Positions 29,304-39,075 of a DNA stretch of 64,000 nt are shown here, piece after piece (within the stretch, counting starts at the first letter, position 1; every line of letters starts with the position of its first letter). Below the pieces are notes generated by a model, which was given only the letters and a program-made list of their open reading frames with translations, did not search any database and was not told the DNA's origin. Source of the DNA: Colwellia maritima (GTDB taxonomy: Bacteria; Pseudomonadota; Gammaproteobacteria; Enterobacterales; Alteromonadaceae); the NCBI RefSeq assembly GCF_022669015.1, contig NZ_JAKKSL010000003.1:372001-436000 (forward strand), in the 5' to 3' direction. A program made the translations under genes and the position numbers.

Positions 29304-32057
29304 ATGTTAAATTTTAAACCAAGCAAAATGACGCTAGCACTAATTTCAAGTGGTCTTTTCGCATTAAGTGCACCTACATTTGCGGCAGAAGAAGCACAAG
29401 CAACTGAAAAAACAGATGAAGTTGAAGTAATTCAAGTCACTGGTATTCGTGGTTCATTACAAAGAGCACAAGCGATTAAAATGAGTTCAAACTCAATTGT
29501 TGAAGTTCTTTCTGCAGAAGATATTGGTAAGCTACCAGATACTAGTGTAGCAGAATCTTTAGCACGTCTTCCTGGTGTAACAGGTGAACGTCGTAATGGT
29601 CGTACTAGCGGTCTATCCGTGCGTGGTTTTAATGAGAATTATGTTGGTACCTCATTAAATGGTCGTGAATTACTAGGTATGGGTGATAACCGTGGCGTAG
29701 AATTCGATTTATACCCCACTGAAATAGTCTCTAATATTGTAGTATATAAAACACCTGAAGCCGGTCTTATCACGCAAGGCATTGGTGGTACTATTGATTT
29801 ACAAACAGTTAGTCCATTAAATTCAGACGCGTCGATGACACTTAATGCTGTTTACGAACAAAATGCAAAAGATTCGGCTAACCCAGATTATGATAACAAC
29901 GGCCATCGTTTATCGTTCAACTTTGTTGATCAATTTATGGACAACACCTTAGGTCTTGCTTTAGTTGTTTCGTCTCAAGAAACGCCTCGTCAAGAAGAAA
30001 ACTTCCGCGCTTGGGGTTATGCTGATACTCCAGAAGGTAACAAAATTTTAGGTGGCCACGACTCTTTTGCTCGTTCAGCATTAATGGAGCGTAATTCATT
30101 TGCTGCGATTGTTGAATATCAACCAAATGACCAACTGAGTGTTAAATTTGATGCTCTTTATATCGATTTTGAAGAAAGTGATGTTCGTCGCGGCCTTGAA
30201 GAAGGCGGTCCAGTATGGGGTGGCACAAATTATACCTCATCATCAATTGAAGATGGCTTGGTTACTTCTGGTTACTGGGATGGTTTCCACTCAGTCGTTC
30301 GAAATGATGCTAGAACACAAGGATCAGAATTAACCACCTTTGGTTTAAATGTTGATTACGCTTTAAATGACAATTGGTCAGCCGTTTTAGACATATCAAC
30401 CGGAGATGTTGATAAATCAATTATCGACTTAGAGAGTTATTCAGGTACAGGTAGAGCAGGTACTGACGGACGACCATCTGCAGCTCGCTCATGGGAAATG
30501 ACATCTACTGGAGTTATGTATAGCGCGCACCCTACCCTTTCTAGTGTTGACTATACTGATGAAAGTTTAATGCGCCTATTTGGACCACAATCTTGGGGAG
30601 CTCCCGTAATTGGCAGTGATGCACAAGATGGCTTTGTTAACCGTCCTGAGTTTAAAGAAGAATTAGACAGTATTCGTTTCGAAATTAATGGCACAGTTGA
30701 ATACAGTATTATTAGTGGTATCAGTATGGGTGTTAATTACTCTGAACGTACTAAATCTAAAATCAATGAAGGTGATTACCTTACGTCTCAACAGTATCCT
30801 GGTGATGCCGCTATCCCTGACGTTTTAGGTGTAACCAATTTAAGTTTCATTGGTATTGATGGCGTGCTTGCTTACGATAGCTTAGGTTTATACAAAAGTG
30901 GTTATTACACTGCGACAGAAGCTTCTTTAGTGCAAACTGACCGTTTAGGCGATACCTATTCTGTTGATGAAGAGGTGTTAACGTTATACGCAAAACTTGA
31001 TTTTGAGGCTGATTTCGGTATCTACATGACAGGTAACTTTGGTATTCAATATGTTGATGTAGACCAATCGTCAACAGGGTTTTCAACCGTTGAAAATGAA
31101 AACGCTTATGTAGTAGCAACACCTGTCAATAGTGGCGCATCATATTCAGATGTTTTGCCCACCTTAAACTTGAATTTTGAAATTGCTGAAGACCAATTTA
31201 TACGTACTGGTTTATCAAAAGTACAAAGTCGACCTCGTATGGATGATATGCGTCCAAATGCCAGAGCTACCTTTGCTTACAACGATAATCAAATTCAAAG
31301 TACCGATCCCCAAAATGGTCCTTGGTCTGGTAGTGCCGGTAACCCAACCTTAGAGCCGTTAACCGCTAACCAGTTTGATCTTTCATATGAAAACTACTTC
31401 GCTGATGATGGTTATTTTGCCGCAACTTTCTTCTATAAAGATTTAACAAATTGGCATAGAACATCAAATGCTCTTACCGATTTCTCTGATGTATATATTC
31501 CTGAACTTCACAGAGATTCTAATGGTGATGTACCCGCAACACTAATGGGATTTTTAGATACAACTGAAGATGGCTTAACAGGATTTGTTCGTGGTTACGA
31601 GTTACAAGCCGACTTGCCATTACGTATAATGCATGATTCTTTAGAAGGTTTTGGTTTAGTCGTAAGTGGAACATTCTTAGATGGAAAACTTGATGATGGT
31701 GGCAAGGTACCTGGACTTTCTGAAGAAAGTTATTCATTAACTGCATATTATGAAAGAAATGGTTTCGAATTCCGTATTGCCGGTACCAAGCGTGATGAAT
31801 TCTTAACTGAAACTCGCGGAGGCAGCCTTGCCTTACAGGCAACTGATGATTTAGGTGCTGAAATTTGGGATGCTCAAATCAGTTATGACTTCGATGAATC
31901 TGGCATTGAATCATTACAAGGGTTACGTGTTTCATTCCAAGCTCAAAACATTACCGACGAAGATACTCTTCAAGCTGAGGCATCTGATGGGAGACAAATT
32001 ACGTCTTATCAATCATTTGGCGCTAACTACTCGTTAGGTCTTAACTACTCCTTCTAG
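29304..32057 (+). CDS. TonB-dependent receptor, maltodextrin uptake (MalA-like)
   Basis: Outer-membrane transporter, 917 residues. The signal peptide is MLNFKPSKMTLALIS... cleaved near TFAA. The TonB box and start of the plug read VEVIQVTGIRGSLQ, the plug continues with ESLARLPGVTGERRNGR and VRGFNENYV, and the chain ends in the aromatic residue of LGLNYSF, as outer-membrane barrels do. It belongs to the large Caulobacter/Xanthomonas-type receptor group. An upstream ATG (29283) exists, but AGGGGAG lies nine bases before 29304. Two operators upstream and the neighbouring amylases indicate maltooligosaccharide uptake. Confidence 0.9.
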   Translation: MLNFKPSKMTLALISSGLFALSAPTFAAEEAQATEKTDEVEVIQVTGIRGSLQRAQAIKMSSNSIVEVLSAEDIGKLPDTSVAESLARLPGVTGERRNGRTSGLSVRGFNENYVGTSLNGRELLGMGDNRGVEFDLYPTEIVSNIVVYKTPEAGLITQGIGGTIDLQTVSPLNSDASMTLNAVYEQNAKDSANPDYDNNGHRLSFNFVDQFMDNTLGLALVVSSQETPRQEENFRAWGYADTPEGNKILGGHDSFARSALMERNSFAAIVEYQPNDQLSVKFDALYIDFEESDVRRGLEEGGPVWGGTNYTSSSIEDGLVTSGYWDGFHSVVRNDARTQGSELTTFGLNVDYALNDNWSAVLDISTGDVDKSIIDLESYSGTGRAGTDGRPSAARSWEMTSTGVMYSAHPTLSSVDYTDESLMRLFGPQSWGAPVIGSDAQDGFVNRPEFKEELDSIRFEINGTVEYSIISGISMGVNYSERTKSKINEGDYLTSQQYPGDAAIPDVLGVTNLSFIGIDGVLAYDSLGLYKSGYYTATEASLVQTDRLGDTYSVDEEVLTLYAKLDFEADFGIYMTGNFGIQYVDVDQSSTGFSTVENENAYVVATPVNSGASYSDVLPTLNLNFEIAEDQFIRTGLSKVQSRPRMDDMRPNARATFAYNDNQIQSTDPQNGPWSGSAGNPTLEPLTANQFDLSYENYFADDGYFAATFFYKDLTNWHRTSNALTDFSDVYIPELHRDSNGDVPATLMGFLDTTEDGLTGFVRGYELQADLPLRIMHDSLEGFGLVVSGTFLDGKLDDGGKVPGLSEESYSLTAYYERNGFEFRIAGTKRDEFLTETRGGSLALQATDDLGAEIWDAQISYDFDESGIESLQGLRVSFQAQNITDEDTLQAEASDGRQITSYQSFGANYSLGLNYSF

Positions 32058-32076
32058 TAATATTTTAGTTAAAGCA

Positions 32077-32107
32077 AAACCTGTCAGTGTACTGACAGGT
32101 TTTTTTA
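32077..32107 (+). terminator. Rho-independent terminator after the TonB receptor gene
   Basis: AAAACCTGTCAGT pairs with ACTGACAGGTTTT, followed by a run of T. A strong canonical terminator 20 bases after the stop codon; it separates or attenuates expression of the halogenase-like gene. Confidence 0.85.
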
Positions 32108-32288
32108 ATGCCTTTGACAATAAAAGTAAGTAGAGGTTAAATTGCAGACATATACCATATTACTGCTGATTTATTTTGTTAAGTAACCAAACCGACAAAG
32201 TTTACTATATCCAAGCCACTTAAGATGCAGAACTCAGGTGGCTTAGGTATATATTACTCCGCATATTTTATATAAGAGGAACACCAAT

Positions 32289-33780
32289 ATGAATAGTACA
32301 ATTAAAAAAGTAGTGGTTTTAGGTGGTGGAACTTCTGGGTGGATTACTGCGGCATTATTAAAAAAGATACTCGGTACGGCTATTCAACTTGAATTAGTTG
32401 AATCTGATGACATCGGCACTATTGGTGTTGGTGAAGCAACTATTCCTCCTATCCAACACTTAAATAACGTTTTGGGTATCAATGAAATTGAATTTTTACG
32501 CGAAACCAAAGCAACCATAAAATTGGGTGTTAATTTTGAACACTGGAAAAATAAAGGGCACAGTTATTTACACAGTTTTGGCGCCGCAGGAAAAAGCTCC
32601 CCTTTTTGTCATTTCCATCATCTACTGAAACGTATGAAGCAGCTTGAAGATGATAGCTATTTATGGCAATACGATTTGAATTATTTATGTGCTAAAGCGG
32701 GAAAATTTGCAAAAATACAAAGTAAAAACCCTATACTTGAACTACCTTACGCCTATCATTTCGACAGTATTTGGATTATATGCAAAGTTCTTACGTAAAT
32801 TTACTGAAAAAATGGGTGTAACTAGAACTGAAGGTTTGGTTGAACACGTTGAACAATGCCCTACATCTGGACACATAACGTCTCTTAAATTGAAAAATGG
32901 ACAGACAGTTACAGGTGATTTATTTATCGACTGTTCAGGTTTTAGAGGTTTACTTATCCAAGAAAAACTTCGCACCGGTTATGAAGATTGGAGTCATTTA
33001 TTACAATGTGACAGAGCAATTGCAGTACCTTCTGAACGTTTTGAGCAAACATTACCCTATACTCGCTCTATCGCGCACACAGCCGGTTGGCAGTGGCGTA
33101 TTCCGTTACAACACCGAAACGGTAATGGTTTAGTTTACAGCAGTAGTCATAGTAGCGATCAACAAGCAATGGATACACTCTTGGGGAATTTAGAGAGTAA
33201 AGCACTTAGTGACCCTAAAATTATCAAATTTCAAACCGGTCGACGCTACAAGCAATGGAACAAAAACGTTATCGCTATTGGTTTATCAAGTGGTTTTTTA
33301 GAGCCCCTTGAATCTACGAGTATTCACCTTGTACAATCTGCAGTTGTTCGTTTAGCACACCTTTTTCCTCATCAAGGCATAAATAATAGTCTAGTTGATG
33401 AATTCAATAAGCAATCCGCCGCTGAATTTGAACAAATCAGAGATTTTTTAGTACTGCATTACCATGCAACCCAACGTACTGATAGTGATTTTTGGCAAGA
33501 TATGCGACAGATTAAAATTCCAGATAGCCTTGCCAATAAAATTGAAACATTTAAACAAAGTGGTCGATTAATAAGAGAGCAAAACGATCTATTCACCGAT
33601 AGTTCATGGCTGCAAGTCATGTTAGGTCAGGGGATAATACCACAAGATTATCATCCTATTGCTGACGCGATGACAGAAGAACAACTTGATAAAATGCTAA
33701 ACGACATAAAAAAAATAAAGCAAGAGCCTATTAGTAAACTGCCTGATCATGACACATTCTTAAAAATGTTTTTGTCGTAA
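32289..33780 (+). CDS. Flavin-dependent tryptophan halogenase-family protein, one frame break
   Basis: About 496 residues once repaired. The FAD-binding motif VVVLGGGTSGWITA is at the start, GVGEATIPP follows, the conserved lysine lies in ETKATIKLGVNF, and the halogenase WQWRIP motif is at 33087-33108. The frame breaks near 32770-32785 (HFDSIW/LYAKFLRKF, one extra base). Members of this family commonly sit beside TonB receptors in sugar-uptake loci of Alteromonadales and Caulobacterales. Whether this one halogenates anything is unknown. Confidence 0.83.
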
Positions 33781-33906
33781 GTTGGTAAACAACCAAACAA
33801 GAATGAATAGTGCCAGTTTCATTAATTAAGTGATCCATTTTATACGTAGAAAAAATTGCCAAATACATGACATTTATTTCAATAACGAGTTGTTCTAATT
33901 ATTAGA

Positions 33907-33965
33907 TAAATAACGAGTGGTTGGTGATTTTAGCAAGTAGAAATGTTCACATAGTTAGTGAGATT
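33907..33965 (+). repeat. Left copy of a ~60-bp inverted element
   Basis: AAATAACGAGTGGTTGGTGA and the following 40 bases match, in reverse complement, 35877-35938. The two copies flank the aldo/keto reductase and HDOD genes, and each points toward the start of the gene it precedes (60 bases before the AKR ATG here). Confidence 0.7.
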
Positions 33966-34024
33966 GGAATAATCGAAGAATGATGAGTTATACTGACAAG
34001 AGTACTTCAAGAAGAGGGTAACAA

Positions 34025-34940
34025 ATGAAAACATTGCCACTAGGCTCATCAAATATCAGCTCATCTCGTCTAATTTACGGCTGTATGCGTATTCTTGGTG
34101 ACAATTCAGCCCAAGATAGAGCTAAAGGTAAACGGGCCATCCAAACCGCTCTTGAGGTGGTTACAACCATTTTGATCATGCTGACATTTATGGTGGCGGT
34201 GCGTGTGAAAGCTTATTTGGTGAATTACTAAAAGCATCACCAAGTTTGCGTGATAAAATAATCATCACATCCAAAGTGGTATCCGTGTTGGTGATGTGCC
34301 CAATATTGGCGATCCTAAATGCTATGACTTTTCTCATCACTATTTAACTCAGCAAGTAGAAAATTCACTACAACGTTTAAATACCGATTATTTGGATATG
34401 TTTTTATTACATCGCCCTGATTATTTATTTAATGCAGTAGATGTAGCTGAGACTTTTAATCAATTAAAAGCTAGCGGTAAAGTTAAACATTTTGGCGTGA
34501 GTAACTTTTCTCCTTCACAAGTGAGTTTATTGCAATCAGCTTTAGATAAACCACTTTTAGTTAACCAAATTGAAATTAATATCCACAATATAGACAGCTT
34601 CATCGATGGCACGTTAGATCAATGCCAACAACAGAGTATTACCCCTATCGCTTGGTGCCCATTGGGTGGTGTTGTTTACCCGGCATGGGGCAATACGTTC
34701 TCGGCAACAGATGAACAACGTATTGAGACTGAATTAGCTCATCAAGCCCAAAAGTATAACTGTGTGCCTTGGCAAGTTATTCTAGCCTGGTTGTTAAAGC
34801 ATCCTGCAAACATTTGCCCCATTATTGGCTCAACCACACCTGAGCGAATTGTTGCGGCCACACAAGCACTAGAAATGAATTATAGCCATGCAGATTGGTA
34901 TCGTTTGCTTGAAGCAAGAAATGGTCACAGCGTAGCTTAG
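34025..34940 (+). CDS. Aldo/keto reductase (YdhF-like), two frame breaks
   Basis: NADPH-dependent oxidoreductase with a TIM-barrel fold. Starts MKTLPLGSSNISSSRLIYGC. Repaired sequence gives the catalytic tyrosine region HFDHADIYGGGACESLFGE, IIITSKCGIR, the LDMFLLHRPD motif and GVSNFSPSQ. Breaks are at about 34155-34162 (GAGGTGGTT lacks a base) and 34274-34282 (TCCAAAGTGG lacks a base). About 305 residues, close to E. coli YdhF (298). The physiological substrate is unknown. Confidence 0.85.
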
Positions 34941-34994
34941 CATGATGATTAGGTTGCCACTAAGCTTTAGATTAGTGGCAATGATTCTTGGTAA

Positions 34995-35828
34995 CTAAAA
35001 AACTTCAGCAAAATCAGCTTCTAGATCGGCATAATCAACAGAACTAATCCCCAGTATATCTAAAAGTAAACCTTCGGACTCTTGCCACATAGGCGCATAG
35101 TTAAAACGTTTAGCACGTTCAACTATATTCTCAGCCGCTTTCAGCGTTGCAAATGCTATTTTATATTCAGAATCAACAGAACTTGTTAAATAACTATTAT
35201 CATGATGCCTAAGTATCAGGTAGCAAATTTCTTTTGGTAAATGCCAAGATGAGGAAATATAATAACCTAATACCGCATGGTTGGTTCGATAATGCTTTTC
35301 TTCTACAGCAATAAAATCTTCATTCGCTGTATTGGCTTCAATAAGTACCTCTTTATAATCTGTATACTTGAGTGCTAATAGTGGAATACCACAATTATGG
35401 AATAACCCTATGGTATAAAGCATTTCTAGTGGGATATTATTTTTAACTTTATTACCGATAAAAATCATTGCATTAGCAATATCATTGGCATCATCCCAGA
35501 ACCTTTCCAATGATATGCTAGCTTTGCCTGTAAAGGACTGCTTAAGTAATGTCGCGGTCACTAAACTATTAATAGTATTTAGACCTAGCATCATCACAGC
35601 TTGTTTTATCTCGGAAATACGTCGGTTCATACCATATAATGGAGAGTTTATAATTTTCAATATCGTGGCAGACAAACCAACATCACTTGAAATCAAGTTA
35701 GCAACGGCTTCAATATTAGGGTCTTCTTCATTCATCAAATTATCTATTTTAGATAAAATCTCTGGTCTAACAGGTACATGAAACCCGGCAACAACCTTTG
35801 CTATTTTTTGCTCGTCAATATCAAACAA
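34995..35828 (-). CDS. HDOD-domain protein (TTG start)
   Basis: 277 residues with an HDOD domain: VRPEILSKIDNLMNEEDPNI, LISSDVGLSATILKIINSPLYG, ISEIKQAVMMLGLNTINSLV and a degenerate HD region (GLFHNCGIPLLAL). HDOD proteins act in signalling, often with cyclic dinucleotide or two-component systems, and lack phosphodiesterase activity. No receiver domain is attached. TTG at 35828 has AAGGAG seven bases upstream. An element shared with the AKR promoter lies upstream. Confidence 0.85.
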   Translation of the reverse strand: MFDIDEQKIAKVVAGFHVPVRPEILSKIDNLMNEEDPNIEAVANLISSDVGLSATILKIINSPLYGMNRRISEIKQAVMMLGLNTINSLVTATLLKQSFTGKASISLERFWDDANDIANAMIFIGNKVKNNIPLEMLYTIGLFHNCGIPLLALKYTDYKEVLIEANTANEDFIAVEEKHYRTNHAVLGYYISSSWHLPKEICYLILRHHDNSYLTSSVDSEYKIAFATLKAAENIVERAKRFNYAPMWQESEGLLLDILGISSVDYADLEADFAEVF

Positions 35829-35859
35829 ATCACTTCTCCTTTAATTACTTAATTTAACC

Positions 35860-35889
35860 ATAATCTCACTAACTATAATCTCACTAACT
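35860..35889 (-). repeat. Tandem duplication of a 15-bp unit
   Basis: ATAATCTCACTAACT is present twice head to tail (35860-35874 and 35875-35889) just upstream of the HDOD gene, at the end of the inverted element. The left copy of that element has the unit once. Confidence 0.9.
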
Positions 35890-35938
35890 ATGTGCTCATT
35901 CCTGCTTACTAAAATCACCAACCACATCGTTATTCATT
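35877..35938 (-). repeat. Right copy of a ~60-bp inverted element
   Basis: Reverse complement matches 33907-33965 with few differences (core GTGGTTGGTGATTTTAG and CACATAGTTAGTGAGATT). It lies 49 bases before the HDOD start and reads toward it. The remaining gap 35940-36293 shows no gene. Confidence 0.7.
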
Positions 35939-36293
35939 TAACAAATACAACAATAACCAATTGAAAGTTAACATTTAATTACCATCCATTCACTTATAGC
36001 ATGATAGTTTTGCTACTTTAGCCTGCAAAATAAGCAAGGCAAACTTACGCGTTATTAGCGGCCTATTTCAAGTAAATTTAACGAAGGAATTAATAAAAAT
36101 AGCCACAATAGAAAGATTTGTTCATCCGAGTTGAGGTTACTTAAGGTTTATTCAGTATAGAAGAGCGATAAAGGCCTAAGCAAGGAGACAAAAGAATTAT
36201 TTTTGGCTTAATACAAAAATAAGTTAATATTGAACCTAATTAACTTCTATTCAAGTTGGTAAAACTTGTTTAACTACTATTTAAGGACTTTTT

Positions 36294-37190
36294 GTGTTTA
36301 CCAATCAACTTGCCAACGCGGCAGAAACAAGCAAGCTATCCCTTGCTCCAACTGATTTATTAAAAGACGAAATCGATCAGGTTGCCAATATCTACAACAT
36401 CGTTATTGAATTTTTTACCAATTATAGCTTTCAACTTATTGGTGCTTTCATTATTTTTATTCTGGGTTATATGGTAGCCGGAAAAATATCTTCTTGGGTA
36501 TTAAAATTATGTTTGAACCATAAACTCGATATCACCTTAAGTCAGTTTTTATCAAGCACAACTAAAATGCTGATTGTCATCATGATAACGATTATTTCAT
36601 TGAGTAAATTAGGCATTAGTGTTACACCTTTTATTGCAGCAATAGGCGCTATTTCGTTAGGTGCAGGTTTAGCATTACAAGGCTTATTATCTAACTATGC
36701 TCTTGGCTTTAATATTATATTAATCCGCCCTTTTGTCGTTGGTGATACTATTACTGTTCACGGTGTTACTGGCGTAGTAGAAGAGGTTTTATTAGCTTAC
36801 ACTGTGCTAAAAAATGAAGACGATGTTACAATTACAATTCCTAACAAGCATATTGTTGGTGAAATCCTGCATAATTCTAAGAATGATTCGTTGCTTGAAC
36901 TACAAGTCGGCATTGCTTATGACCACAACCCTTTAGACGTAGTAGAATTACTTAAAGAAACCATGCTCACTCTCGATAGTGTTGATGAAAATACTAAACT
37001 ACAAGTTGGTATTGATGAGTTTTCAGACAGCGCTATTACAATCGCTATTCGCTTATGGGCCCCTACCGTTAGCTTATATGAGACAAAATATAAAGCTTAC
37101 GCCGGCATTTATAGCGCGTTAGACAAAGCCAATATCCATATTCCATTTCCACAACGTGATGTACATATTCATCAAGTAGCTCAAAAATAA
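36294..37190 (+). CDS. Small-conductance mechanosensitive channel, MscS family
   Basis: 298 residues with three membrane segments near the N-terminus (about 42-150). The pore-lining helix is GAGLALQGLLSNYALG, followed by IRPFVVGDTITVHGVTGVVEE of the beta domain and a cytosolic C-terminal domain. GTG start with AAGGA eight bases upstream. It would release solutes on hypo-osmotic shock. Length is close to E. coli MscS (286). Confidence 0.9.
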   Translation: MFTNQLANAAETSKLSLAPTDLLKDEIDQVANIYNIVIEFFTNYSFQLIGAFIIFILGYMVAGKISSWVLKLCLNHKLDITLSQFLSSTTKMLIVIMITIISLSKLGISVTPFIAAIGAISLGAGLALQGLLSNYALGFNIILIRPFVVGDTITVHGVTGVVEEVLLAYTVLKNEDDVTITIPNKHIVGEILHNSKNDSLLELQVGIAYDHNPLDVVELLKETMLTLDSVDENTKLQVGIDEFSDSAITIAIRLWAPTVSLYETKYKAYAGIYSALDKANIHIPFPQRDVHIHQVAQK

Positions 37191-37217
37191 AGCAATAACA
37201 ATAAGCAAAAAAATTAA

Positions 37218-37254
37218 CAATACTTTTTTATCGTTTATCGATAAAAAAGTATTG
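37218..37254. repeat. Perfect 16-bp inverted repeat between mscS and the DUF2975 gene
   Basis: CAATACTTTTTTATCG, a TTTAT loop, and its exact complement. It lies 27 bases after the mscS stop and 57 before the DUF2975 gene. No clear T-tract follows the stem on the plus strand beyond the stem itself. It may be a terminator for mscS or an operator for the downstream XRE regulator. Confidence 0.6.
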
Positions 37255-37310
37255 AATAAAATTATCCTACTGTTATATTAAGTGCATAACACCGCTTCTT
37301 AATAACGCGC

Positions 37311-37886
37311 ATGACAAAAATATCTAAAGCTAGTATGTACATTTGTGCATTACTGATCACAATGGCAACGTTCCAAGTGATCTCACACATTTTATTGTTA
37401 TGCTTTGGCGAGCTAACAACTACGGGTGTGAGTCAACTAAGCATAGATTTCCACCTATTTTCTAGTCATATATCCCATCAATCTACACATGGATGGACAA
37501 ACATATCTCAAGCCTTGATAGCAGAAAACTTTAATGCGTTAGCCATTCTCGGAACCGCTGAATTGATACCTTACCTTTTTATTTATTACTTTCTATTCAG
37601 GCTTTTTAGCTATTACCAACACGGTGAGATATTTACTATTTCCAACATTACTTGCTTTAAAAACATAGGAAAAACACTTTTATTTTGGATTGTATTAAGT
37701 GCTCTCTATCCTGTCCTAGTTTCCTTATTTATCCGATTCATGGGTTTTTCTGACAAGCTTTCCATTTATCTGAACTTTGGCAGTAATGAAGTATTTTACT
37801 TAGTTTCAGGATTAGTGATTTATGTTATGGCTTGGGTAATGACAATGGCCATTGAGTTAAAACAAGAGCAGGAACTTGTGGTTTAA
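37311..37886 (+). CDS. DUF2975-family membrane protein
   Basis: 191 residues with four hydrophobic segments (about 8-28, 80-100, 121-141, 160-180) and YYFLFRLFSYYQHGEIFTI, typical of DUF2975. Its stop TAA overlaps the ATG of the XRE regulator gene by one base, a conserved pairing in many bacteria. Function unknown; probably a membrane partner of the regulator. Confidence 0.8.
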   Translation: MTKISKASMYICALLITMATFQVISHILLLCFGELTTTGVSQLSIDFHLFSSHISHQSTHGWTNISQALIAENFNALAILGTAELIPYLFIYYFLFRLFSYYQHGEIFTISNITCFKNIGKTLLFWIVLSALYPVLVSLFIRFMGFSDKLSIYLNFGSNEVFYLVSGLVIYVMAWVMTMAIELKQEQELVV

Positions 37887-38104
37887 TGCCTATTATAATT
37901 GAACTTGACGTGATGTTAGCTAAACGAAAAATGAAATTAAATGATTTAGCTCAAGCCGTCGGTATTACACCCCAGAATTTATCGGTATTAAAAAGCGGTC
38001 GTGCCAAAGCAATACGGTTTTCTACCTTAGATGCAATTTGCCATGCGTTATCTTGCTCCCCCGGCGACATTTTAATTTATCAGTCAGATGATGCAAATGA
38101 ATAA
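37886..38104 (+). CDS. XRE-family (Cro/CI-like) small transcriptional regulator
   Basis: 72 residues that are nearly all helix-turn-helix: MKLNDLAQAVGITPQNLSVL, then KSGRAKAIRFSTLDAICHAL and CSPGDILIYQ. This is the YozG/HipB-like short form that accompanies DUF2975 proteins. Translationally coupled by a one-base overlap. Confidence 0.88.
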   Translation: MPIIIELDVMLAKRKMKLNDLAQAVGITPQNLSVLKSGRAKAIRFSTLDAICHALSCSPGDILIYQSDDANE

Positions 38105-38229
38105 TTCACAATTGATTTTTATACAATTATTGATGGAAATAATCACTGTGCAATTCTCTGTGAAGCGCTCTGCGCCTATGGGTCCTCGGTGATTAGTAAG
38201 TTTGTTTTGTTTTCTTAATGGAGTTATAT

Positions 38230-39075
38230 ATGTTTAAAAAATTTATAGTTATAGGTCTACTCACAGGTCTTTTTTCTTGTACTGCAACGCTAAAAGAAGA
38301 TAAATTCATCAGCCAAAGTGAAGCAGTAGAAGTTTATGATGATGAAAGTATCAATAACTGGCGGCAACAATTCCCTGAGCATCAACTTAAAACACTTTCA
38401 TTACTAACGGCTGACAAAGGTGCACAACTAGAAGGTTTGTACTTAGATAACCCTCACAGTGATCAACTGATATTTGTTATTCAAGGAAATGGCATGCAAG
38501 TTAAAGACGGTGGCATAGAGATGTTACATAGTCTTGCAGCCTTAGGGTTAGATATAGTCATTTTTGATCGTAGAGGCTTAGGGGCTAGTTCTGGTAAAGC
38601 AACAATCAATAACTTAATTTCAGATGCAAATGAACAATATCAATTTATAAAAACCGAATTAAAAGCCGATAGAATTATTGCTCACGGCTACTCACTGGGT
38701 AGTTTTATTGCGACGCAATTAGCAAAAGATCAACCAATAGACGCACTAGTTTTACAGGGTTCAGCGACCAATGTTGATGATTGGATTAAAGCAAAAACGC
38801 CTTGGTACGTATACCCTTTCTTAACCGTTAATATGGATTCTGCGTTCCATGCAGCCAACAACCAAGTTATTGTTGCACAGCAATACCAAAAGCCCTTACT
38901 TATAATTCTTGGCGAAGAAGATCAACAAGTACCTGTAGCGCTATCACAAAAACTTTTTGATGCCAGTAAATCAACAAACAAAAATCTAATTATTGTTAAA
39001 GGTGCAAACCACAGCAATATGTTTAAAGACCCGACAACGATTAATACCTATATTCAATTTTTGAATTCTATTTAA
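38230..39075 (+). CDS. Alpha/beta-hydrolase lipoprotein
   Basis: 281 residues. The lipoprotein signal MFKKFIVIGLLTGLFSC has cysteine at residue 17. An alpha/beta-hydrolase fold follows, with the nucleophile elbow GYSLGS (about residue 156), oxyanion region VIQGNG, the acidic residue in LGEEDQQVP and the catalytic His in GANHSNMF. The frame opens earlier (38218) but the ATG at 38230 gives the proper signal. Its end overlaps the convergent amylase gene by eight bases. Substrate unknown. Confidence 0.8.
   Translation: MFKKFIVIGLLTGLFSCTATLKEDKFISQSEAVEVYDDESINNWRQQFPEHQLKTLSLLTADKGAQLEGLYLDNPHSDQLIFVIQGNGMQVKDGGIEMLHSLAALGLDIVIFDRRGLGASSGKATINNLISDANEQYQFIKTELKADRIIAHGYSLGSFIATQLAKDQPIDALVLQGSATNVDDWIKAKTPWYVYPFLTVNMDSAFHAANNQVIVAQQYQKPLLIILGEEDQQVPVALSQKLFDASKSTNKNLIIVKGANHSNMFKDPTTINTYIQFLNSI

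Noticed and set aside
30847..31842. Long antisense frames inside the TonB receptor gene
   Set aside because: They arise from codon bias of the receptor and have low-complexity His/Gln/Leu-rich translations.
38804..38818. TGGTACGTATACCC as an eighth MalR operator
   Set aside because: Inside the hydrolase coding sequence and lacks the TGMATAC arm.
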